Shown here: in pieces, positions 7,089 to 12,286 of the stretch
Layout: every line of letters starts with the position of its first letter
Position numbering within the stretch: the stretch's first letter is position 1
The notes under the pieces: model-generated
The model's input: only the letters and a program-made list of their open reading frames with translations
Databases searched by the model: none
Told to the model about the DNA's origin: nothing
NCBI GenBank assembly: GCA_035631655.1
Contig: DASQIH010000126.1
Location: forward strand, 1-12,286
Direction of reading: 5' to 3'
Source: Gp1-AA122 sp035631655
GTDB lineage: Bacteria; Acidobacteriota; Terriglobia; Terriglobales; Acidobacteriaceae
DNA: 12,286 nt
Program-made: the position numbers and the translations under genes

Positions 7089-7101
7089 CAAACTGTCCGA
7101 T
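7081..7101 (+). promoter_or_regulatory. Overlapping eight-base palindrome (second activator half-site)
   Basis: ATCGGACA (7081-7088) and TGTCCGAT (7094-7101) are perfect inverted repeats with a five-base spacer. The right arm is a further copy of the half-site at 285-292 and 5680-5687. A GACA at 7116-7119 lies 18 bases after the TGTC, twice the normal nine. Together these suggest a cluster of half-sites for cooperative binding of activator dimers. As RNA it could also form a small hairpin after the tetrahaem gene, but no T-run follows. Confidence 0.55.
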
Positions 7102-7230
7102 GCTGCCCGCGAGCTGACAAGTTGACCTTCAGCATTCCCGCTTGTGCTCACCTCCTCTTAGACGCTCTGCCTCAAACTTTGCATGCACTTAGCGTAGATC
7201 CCTCTAAAGCAGGTGCCGCCGCAACGTTAC

Positions 7231-7246
7231 TGGCTTCCCAATTGCA
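7231..7246 (+). promoter_or_regulatory. Sigma-54 promoter of the cupredoxin-ferredoxin-NrfD-cytochrome operon
   Basis: TGGC (7231-7234), seven bases, then TTGCA (7242-7246) match the sigma-54 core consensus exactly in sequence and spacing, and the C at 7230 fits the pyrimidine that usually precedes TGG. Transcription should start near 7257. It lies in a non-coding gap of about 246 bp, downstream of the activator element at 7072-7101. Confidence 0.75.
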
Positions 7247-7315
7247 CTGTCACAGATGACTTCCTGCGCAACCGAATGAATGCGGTTACGCACCGCACTC
7301 AATAAGAGGTGGCAC

Positions 7316-7729
7316 TTGTTCAAAACGAATCGAATTCTATTTTTCGTCCTCCTTGCGTTACTACTGGGGCTTTTACCGCCACTCACGAAATCCAGCGGCC
7401 CACCGCGGCTGATCACGGTGATCGCCGACAAAGACAACCTTTTCAAAGTCCCTGGCCAGAAGGTTCCCGTCATTATTCTCAAAGCGAATGAAGTCGTACA
7501 TCTTCGGATTGTCGCCAACAAAAGCACCGAATGGGACAAAGATGGCACCGTGCATAGCTTCACCATCAATGCGCTCAAAGACCAGGGTTGGGACCTGCGC
7601 CTCAAAGAAGGCCCACAGGACTTCACTGTGGTCGCTCCCGCACAGGCGGGTAATTACGTAGTGGAGTGCACTGTCAAATGCGGGCAAGGCCACGATGACA
7701 TGAAAATGAAGCTAGTGGTCACACCCTGA
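7316..7729 (+). CDS. Membrane-anchored CuA-type cupredoxin (COX2-like domain)
   Basis: This 137-residue protein has one N-terminal anchor or signal helix (about residues 6-22) and a periplasmic cupredoxin fold. The C-terminal CTVKCGQGHDDM fits the binuclear CuA signature C-x3-C-x3-H-x2-M (Cys118, Cys122, His126, Met129), and the remaining ligand is His80 in TVHSFTINA, as in cytochrome oxidase subunit II and nitrous oxide reductase. The Glu of COX2 (CSEIC) is replaced by Val, but it binds copper through its backbone carbonyl, so this should be tolerated. TTG 7316 is preferred because AGAGG (7305-7309) precedes it by six bases; ATG 7280, in the same frame, adds 12 residues but has no clear ribosome binding site. 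The next gene also starts with TTG. No oxidase subunit I or nosZ neighbours are seen, so it probably relays electrons within the NrfD-type complex; that role is inferred. Confidence 0.85.
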   Translation: MFKTNRILFFVLLALLLGLLPPLTKSSGPPRLITVIADKDNLFKVPGQKVPVIILKANEVVHLRIVANKSTEWDKDGTVHSFTINALKDQGWDLRLKEGPQDFTVVAPAQAGNYVVECTVKCGQGHDDMKMKLVVTP

Positions 7730-7757
7730 ACGCATGCGGAATCTCGTGAGGTGAGCC

Positions 7758-8585
7758 TTGGCGATAACGCGGCGTAGTTTCGTCCAGTTCCTGGCGAGAG
7801 GTGCCGGGGCCATCGTGGCGGTGGGAGCGGCTTGGAAAGCCAGTGCCTCAAAGATATTTCACGAAGTGCTCCCGGCCCGCTCCATCGCTCCCGGCAATCA
7901 GAAATGGGTAATGGTCATTGACCTGGCCAAGTGCGATGGCTGCCGCGACTGCACCAAAGCCTGCAATGCCATGCACTTCGTCCCGCCCATGCAGGAGTGG
8001 ATCAAGGTTTTTGAAATTACCGACAACTTGGCGGCCGGGCCTTACTTTCTGCCTCGTCCCTGCATGCAGTGTGACAACCCGCCGTGCGTGCGGGGCTGCC
8101 CCGTAGGCGCCACCTACAAACGTACCGACGGCATCGTCATTCAGGACGATGACCGCTGTATCGGCTGCCGCAACTGCATTGCGCAATGTCCCTATTCCGC
8201 ACGCTCTTTCAACTGGGGAGAGCCGCCGCATACGCCTCAGGAACTCGCCCGCGTCTACAACGTGGAATACAACTACCCGCACCGAAAGGGGACGGTGGAA
8301 AAGTGCATCTTCTGCCCTGAGCATTTAAGGGCAGGGAAGCTTCCCGCCTGTGCCGCCACCTGCAAGATGGGTGCGATCTATTTCGGCGACGAGCTTGACG
8401 ATGCGGTTACCAACGGTAAGGGAGAGACCATCCAGTTCACCAAGATCGCCAAACGTGGAGCCGGTTTTCGATTGATGGAGGAACTCGGGACGGAACCGCG
8501 CGTTTACTACTTGCCTCCCGCCAGCCGCAAGTACCCGTCTCCCGACGAGAAGATGCAAGCAGAAATGACCGCGATGGGACACTGA
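7758..8585 (+). CDS. Tat-exported ferredoxin-like subunit with four [4Fe-4S] clusters (NrfC/PsrB/DmsB type)
   Basis: This 275-residue electron-transfer subunit should pass electrons between the membrane NrfD-like protein and the cytochromes or CuA protein. It begins with a Tat signal (TRRSFVQFLARG, then a hydrophobic stretch), so it is exported folded to the periplasmic face. Four Cys groups can be counted: CDGCRDCTKAC from residue 59, CMQCDNPPCVRGC, CIGCRNCIAQC and CIFC-x11-CAATC. These give the four cubane clusters typical of the family. The start is TTG 7758 with GAGG at 7748-7751, 28 bases after the cupredoxin stop and nine before the next start, so one operon is likely. No molybdopterin subunit, the usual partner of PsrB/DmsB, is nearby. 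It could be the remaining equivalent of the iron-sulfur part of ActB in alternative complex III. Confidence 0.9.
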   Translation: MAITRRSFVQFLARGAGAIVAVGAAWKASASKIFHEVLPARSIAPGNQKWVMVIDLAKCDGCRDCTKACNAMHFVPPMQEWIKVFEITDNLAAGPYFLPRPCMQCDNPPCVRGCPVGATYKRTDGIVIQDDDRCIGCRNCIAQCPYSARSFNWGEPPHTPQELARVYNVEYNYPHRKGTVEKCIFCPEHLRAGKLPACAATCKMGAIYFGDELDDAVTNGKGETIQFTKIAKRGAGFRLMEELGTEPRVYYLPPASRKYPSPDEKMQAEMTAMGH

Positions 8586-8594
8586 GAGGTGAGC

Positions 8595-10724
8595 ATGGAA
8601 GCTCGTGAACAGAACCTTTTGCGTTCCGTGCTGGAAAACACCTGGCGCTTTTACGCGTGGGTGGGATTCCTCATTGTCGTGATGCTTTGGGGCCTATACG
8701 CCTACATCCGGCAACTGCAAAACGGCCTCATCGTCACTGGCATGCGCGATCAGATCTCCTGGGGACTGTACATTACCAATTTTGTTTTCTTCATCGGCAT
8801 TAGCCACGCGGGCACGCTGATTTCGGCCATCCTGCGCGTCACCGATACCGAATGGCGAAGGCCGATTACGCGCATGGCCGAGGCCATTACGGTGTTTGCG
8901 CTCTGCATCGGCGCGCCCATGGTCATGATTGACATGGGACGCCCCGATCGGATGCTGAACCTGTTCCGCTACGGACGTATCCAGTCGCCCATCATTTGGG
9001 ATGTCCTGGGCGTTAGCACCTATCTGACCGGCTGCATTCTTTATTTCTATATCCCCATGATCCCGGACATGGCGCTGCTGGCAGATCAGCCGCGGCTCTC
9101 TTCCTGGCGCCGCCGGCTCTATCGTGCGCTCTCACTAGGCTGGACCGGAACAGTGCAGCAGAAACATTTGCTGGAGAAAGCGATTTCTTCCATGGCCATC
9201 TTCATCATTCCGCTGGCGGTCTCGGTGCACACGGTGGTCTCCTGGATCTTCGCTATGACCCTGCGCCCGGGATGGAACAGCAGCATCTTCGGGCCGTACT
9301 TCGTGGTGGGAGCCATCTATTCGGGAGCCGCAGGCGTGATCTTCTCCATGTACGTGCTGCGGCGCGTCTTTCACTTAGAAGAATATGTCGAGGAGTTGCA
9401 CTTCCGAAAACTGGGACTGCTGTTGCTGGCTTTCTCTCTCATCTATCTCTACTTCAACATTAACGAGTACCTGACGGCAGGCTACAAGCTGGAGGGAACT
9501 GAGCGCCTGCTGATGGACCGCTTGTTCGTTGGCGACTATGCCGTGTTGTTCTGGGCGGCACAGAGCGTGTGCGTGTTCATCCCGGCCGCACTCATGATCG
9601 CTGTGCTTGGCTTCAAGCGCTATCACCGCTACACCATTCCTGGTGTGGTCTTGTCCTCCGCGTTGGTAGTCGTGGGCGCTTGGGCCAAACGCTACATTAT
9701 TGTTGTTCCCACACTGCGCAGCCCGTATCTGCCTTCCGGACAGCGACTACCCTGGGAGTGGACTCATTACCATCCGACTTGGGTAGAGTGGTCGATCACT
9801 GCTGCCGCCGTTGCCGGCTTCGCGTTGATTTACACCCTGATGGCCAAACTGTTCCCCATCGTTTCCATCTGGGAGACGCGACCGCAGGAACAGGAGATCG
9901 CGATACCGGAAGTGTCCGAGGCTGTGCCCTCGCGCTGGTGGACACCCGGGGTGGCGGTTTCAACACTCGTACTCGCAGTTCTGCTCCTCTATGGCATATC
10001 TGCCAATGCTGCTGGACCAGTCAAGCCTAAGCAAGTGAAGCCTGCCACCATAACTGCCGAGTGGAAAACCGTCCCAGCGGTGGAAGCAAGCCGCCAATCT
10101 GCTCCAGAAGAGGGAGTGTCACCTCTCATGCAAGGACGCGTGTTCTTGTATGCTGGCCGCCTCTTTGGTGCGCAAGAGGCGCACGAGAGTTCAGCCGAAA
10201 ATAACGCAAGGCCGTCGCCCGCCGTGGCCGTCATTGCCAGCTTGCGCGATGCGAGCGGAGCGCCCATCAGTTTCAAGCCGGTGGAGTTCTCGGCGAAGAC
10301 GGGACTCGGCACCTTGGCCTTGGGCAGTCGTCCCACGCTGGCCGATGGCAAGGCGCAACTAATCGTCAAGGACCGGCGGTACGGTTTATATCCTGTACAG
10401 GTCGTCTTCCACGGCGATGAGGAATACGCTCCCGCAAGCTTCGATGTCAACGTTGATTTCGGCGTTCGACCGTCGCCTTCGCTGCCCAGAGCTGGGGTGT
10501 TAATCACTCCGTACGCCACCTCGCCTATAGCCGTTCCGTTCCTGCTCTTCTACGGGGTCATGTGGGCAGCGTTTGTCTATGCTTTTGGATATTTAATCGT
10601 TTGGAAAATGCGCAGATGCCCGCGGGAAGGTGAGTCAGCTTCGTCCAAAACACGATCGGCCGTTTTTCGGGCGCCTGATATTCGCGCAGGCTCGCAATCC
10701 AGACCAAGTGAGGACACTCCATGA
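8595..10724 (+). CDS. ActC/NrfD-like quinone-interacting membrane subunit with C-terminal Ig-like domain
   Basis: This 709-residue protein is the likely quinol-binding core of the complex. About ten transmembrane helices fill residues 15-430. The segment ISWGLYITNFVFFIGISHAG and the following MGRPDR resemble ActC of alternative complex III and other NrfD/PsrC proteins. An eleventh helix (about 448-471) is followed by a soluble domain (about 513-622) with a beta-rich, Big/transthyretin-like pattern (ASLRDASGAPISFKPVEF ... GKAQLIVKDRRYGLYPVQV), then a twelfth helix (645-672) and a basic tail (KMRRCPREG). By the positive-inside rule the beta domain is periplasmic. Family proteins are usually 300-480 residues, so the extension is unusual. 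ATG 8595 is preferred to GTG 8589, because GAGG at 8586-8589 is well placed for the ATG. The stop overlaps the next ATG. Confidence 0.88.
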   Translation: MEAREQNLLRSVLENTWRFYAWVGFLIVVMLWGLYAYIRQLQNGLIVTGMRDQISWGLYITNFVFFIGISHAGTLISAILRVTDTEWRRPITRMAEAITVFALCIGAPMVMIDMGRPDRMLNLFRYGRIQSPIIWDVLGVSTYLTGCILYFYIPMIPDMALLADQPRLSSWRRRLYRALSLGWTGTVQQKHLLEKAISSMAIFIIPLAVSVHTVVSWIFAMTLRPGWNSSIFGPYFVVGAIYSGAAGVIFSMYVLRRVFHLEEYVEELHFRKLGLLLLAFSLIYLYFNINEYLTAGYKLEGTERLLMDRLFVGDYAVLFWAAQSVCVFIPAALMIAVLGFKRYHRYTIPGVVLSSALVVVGAWAKRYIIVVPTLRSPYLPSGQRLPWEWTHYHPTWVEWSITAAAVAGFALIYTLMAKLFPIVSIWETRPQEQEIAIPEVSEAVPSRWWTPGVAVSTLVLAVLLLYGISANAAGPVKPKQVKPATITAEWKTVPAVEASRQSAPEEGVSPLMQGRVFLYAGRLFGAQEAHESSAENNARPSPAVAVIASLRDASGAPISFKPVEFSAKTGLGTLALGSRPTLADGKAQLIVKDRRYGLYPVQVVFHGDEEYAPASFDVNVDFGVRPSPSLPRAGVLITPYATSPIAVPFLLFYGVMWAAFVYAFGYLIVWKMRRCPREGESASSKTRSAVFRAPDIRAGSQSRPSEDTP

Positions 10725-11794
10725 GACGGATATGTGATGCGTTCGTATTCGCGGCAACTGTAGCTCTGGCTGGCCTATTGATCTCGGCTTCAGCTCAAAC
10801 TACGCAATCCAAAAGGGAACAAGGGACTGCGCAGCAGCTCGCAAGTATGCCGGTCTCGGACACGAAAGTCCGTGAGTATCCCATTCCTTCGAGCCAAGGA
10901 CCAAGCTGGCTGAAACATCTCGGGCTCGCAGTCTCGCAGACTCACATGGGCCAGGTGGGTGGGAGCATTGCGTTTTCCGGCAAGTCAAACGGCCTGAAAC
11001 CGATCATTGAACGATTTCTGGTAGCCGTTCGCTCCAACCCCGATAAAGCTGCAGAAATCCTGAACGAAAAGTTACTGGTGTCGGGATCAGATCTTTATCG
11101 CTGGAATTGCCAGGGCTGTCATGGGGCAGACGGAAAGGGCGTTGATCCGGAAATCAACTCGGTATTGGGCCCGGTACAGGGAACGTCTCCCGCACTTACA
11201 CGGAAGCGCATGGAGGCAAGAGGAATCGACGCGGATGATGACATGATCAAGCAAGTGAGCGAACTGGCCGAAGGCTCCCTGCGCGATCGCCTTCAACACG
11301 GGGGAAAGAGCATGCCCGCCTTCGAGTACCTGCGCCAAGATGAAGTGGAAGCTCTCGTGGGCTATCTTGAAAAGTTGGCCGACGTCCCACCGACAAAACG
11401 CGCTGGTCTTCTTGTGCCAGAATCAGCGGCCCGTGCGGGGGAGCACATCGTGAGGGGAACCTGCCACATCTGTCATGACGCCACAGGTCCACGCGCAGGC
11501 GGAGGGCTCATGGCCTTGACACAAGGGATCATCCCATCGCTAGCCAGCATCTCCACAGACAATTCTTTGAGCGGCATCGTTCATCAGGTGCAATATGGCT
11601 CTTCCAGCATGATGAAAGTGACAGGGGGCGAGACGATGCCCGCCTATCCTTATTTCACAGACGAGGAAATCGCGGCAGTGTACTTGGTTGCATACCCGAC
11701 TGGCTCCGCCACAGCCCACAAGTCCTCCGACATTAGCACTACCCGTGCCAGGGCCACAGGTATCCATAGTGCGGGCACCGCCAAGCAGCCTTAG
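10721..11794 (+). CDS. Secreted dihaem cytochrome c
   Basis: This 357-residue periplasmic cytochrome has a Sec signal (RR at 2-3, hydrophobic core to about 22, cleavage expected after Ala-Ser-Ala 25). Haem sites are CQGCH (130-134) and CHICH (248-252), each in a class I cytochrome c domain. Likely Met ligands sit in GKSMPAFEYL and GGETMPAYPYF, both followed by the acidic helix (DEVEALVGYL; DEEIAAVYLV) that ends such domains. The first 105 residues after the signal have no recognised domain. The ATG overlaps the NrfD-like stop (ATGA), and AGGA (10711-10714) lies six bases upstream, so it is the last gene of the operon. It may be the electron exit to a terminal oxidase or an extracellular route, playing the part of ActE; this is inferred. 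The tail after about residue 330 is Ser/Thr/Ala-rich and probably disordered. Confidence 0.9.
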   Translation: MRRICDAFVFAATVALAGLLISASAQTTQSKREQGTAQQLASMPVSDTKVREYPIPSSQGPSWLKHLGLAVSQTHMGQVGGSIAFSGKSNGLKPIIERFLVAVRSNPDKAAEILNEKLLVSGSDLYRWNCQGCHGADGKGVDPEINSVLGPVQGTSPALTRKRMEARGIDADDDMIKQVSELAEGSLRDRLQHGGKSMPAFEYLRQDEVEALVGYLEKLADVPPTKRAGLLVPESAARAGEHIVRGTCHICHDATGPRAGGGLMALTQGIIPSLASISTDNSLSGIVHQVQYGSSSMMKVTGGETMPAYPYFTDEEIAAVYLVAYPTGSATAHKSSDISTTRARATGIHSAGTAKQP

Positions 11795-12034
11795 CGCCTG
11801 TGGAGAACGAGATATCCCTTCACATCACGAGTGGCGGCGATTTGCTGAACCACCGCTCTATTGCCCGCTCCACTTCAGGCGAGAACCGTGCTCCAAGATC
11901 GAACTGTTGTCCTTCGATCCCTATACCCGTAACCGCTCTGGAAGGCGGCAAAGGATACGAGCCAGTTCATTTGCATCCGCTACGCTGAATAGCCGGGAGT
12001 CGTTGACATTGCTTATTTCCCAGAAACTACCCGC

Positions 12035-12112
12035 TCCATGCTGGTGAAAAGGGGCGGACGGCTGGTGAAACATGCCCGCTACTACTGGCTTCGACTGGCG
12101 GGAGGCATCTGA
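12035..12112 (+). mobile_element. Remnant of an IS1380-family transposase (C-terminal piece)
   Basis: This short frame ends with the pattern RGGRLVKHARYYWLRLAGG, then a stop at 12110-12112. It closely resembles, from memory, the 'GGRLVKHARYYWLLLAE-HLTRR' stretch near the C-terminus of IS1380-family transposases. The next two residues of that pattern, His-Leu-Thr, can be read one frame away (CAT CTG ACT, 12107-12115), showing a frameshift. Upstream sequence does not continue the family pattern, so only about 25 codons survive. No terminal inverted repeat or target duplication was found. Confidence 0.55.
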
Positions 12113-12118
12113 CTCACG

Positions 12119-12286
12119 GTGGACGCTTACGTCCCGATCGGCCTCACCTACATGCCCAACGGCACGAATTCGGAAATTTATGATCCGGCGACGGGCTCGT
12201 GGTCCAGCGCGGGCAGCACGATTGTGCAGCTCTGGGACTCGGCAAAAGGCTGCGGCGGTCAAAAGCATGCTTCTTTTGAAGTGGGG
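12119..12286 (+). CDS. Start or fragment of a kelch-repeat-like protein (runs off the right edge)
   Basis: An open frame of 56 codons continues past the window end. It contains the kelch-like blade pattern SEIYDPATGSWSSAGST, followed by QLWDSAKGCGGQKHASFEVG, which resembles the acidobacterial kelch/galactose-oxidase-like repeat proteins. An in-frame stop at 12110-12112 closes the frame upstream. GTG 12119 and ATG 12152 are possible starts, but neither has a clear ribosome binding site or signal peptide. Kelch proteins usually begin well before such a blade, so this is probably a 5'-truncated gene joined to the IS1380 remnant. It may therefore be a pseudogene. Confidence 0.5.
   Translation, partial: MDAYVPIGLTYMPNGTNSEIYDPATGSWSSAGSTIVQLWDSAKGCGGQKHASFEVG

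Noticed and set aside
7303..7322. TGGCAC at 7310-7315 as a second sigma-54 -24 element
   Set aside because: No TTGC follows at the right distance, and the sequence overlaps the ribosome binding site of the cupredoxin gene.
11921..12268. Minus-strand open frame of 115 codons at the right edge
   Set aside because: It is Arg/Ala-rich with no family pattern and is antisense to the IS1380 remnant and the kelch-like frame, both of which show recognisable motifs.
1..12286. CRISPR array, tRNA or rRNA genes
   Set aside because: I saw no regularly spaced direct repeats, no cloverleaf-like sequence and no rRNA signature by reading; a covariance-model scan was not possible here.

Overview
The window is GC-rich bacterial DNA from a Gram-negative-type cell with a periplasm, shown by a Tat signal, a Sec signal and periplasmic haem c and copper domains. 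Four things fit a soil or sediment bacterium, most likely Acidobacteriota: the ActC/NrfD-type redox genes, the sigma-54 two-component pair, a kelch-type fragment and an IS1380 remnant. The phylum is an inference from gene content; no rRNA or other marker gene is present.

Layout. Bases 2-184 are the 3' end of an unrecognised gene. A 1-Cys peroxiredoxin follows (490-1176), then a convergent zinc-free quinone oxidoreductase-like MDR protein on the minus strand (1489-2556). A 415-bp divergent gap holds a CRP-like palindrome. Next come a membrane-bound PAS histidine kinase (2973-4292) and its overlapping NtrC-family sigma-54 activator (4289-5668). A redox gene set then runs to 11794: membrane-anchored tetrahaem cytochrome c, CuA-type cupredoxin, Tat-exported four-cluster ferredoxin (NrfC/PsrB type), ActC/NrfD-like membrane protein with an extra periplasmic Ig-like domain, and dihaem cytochrome c. 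The right edge is scrambled: a short IS1380-type transposase remnant abuts the start of a kelch-like gene that leaves the window.

How it works together. The main discovery is a regulatory circuit readable from the DNA. A 17-bp inverted-repeat element (TGTC-N9-GACA) occurs just after the activator gene and again just after the tetrahaem gene. The two copies lie in opposite orientation and agree at 15 of 17 positions. Each is followed 100-145 bp downstream by a sigma-54 promoter with exact TGGC-N7-TTGC spacing (5798-5813 and 7231-7246). The first promoter lies inside what the longest reading frame would call coding sequence, so the tetrahaem gene must start later, at GTG 5837. A half copy of the element, with a weaker sigma-54-like sequence, precedes the peroxiredoxin gene. 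The kinase/activator pair therefore probably switches on the adjacent electron-transfer complex, and perhaps the peroxidase.

The complex would carry six c-type haems, one CuA centre, four [4Fe-4S] clusters and a quinone-interacting ActC-like subunit. No molybdopterin catalytic subunit and no haem-copper oxidase gene is present. It looks like a quinol:cytochrome c/metalloprotein oxidoreductase related to alternative complex III and the Cbc-type complexes, but with a CuA subunit and an Ig-like fusion that I do not know from described complexes. Its substrate and electron acceptor cannot be read from the sequence.
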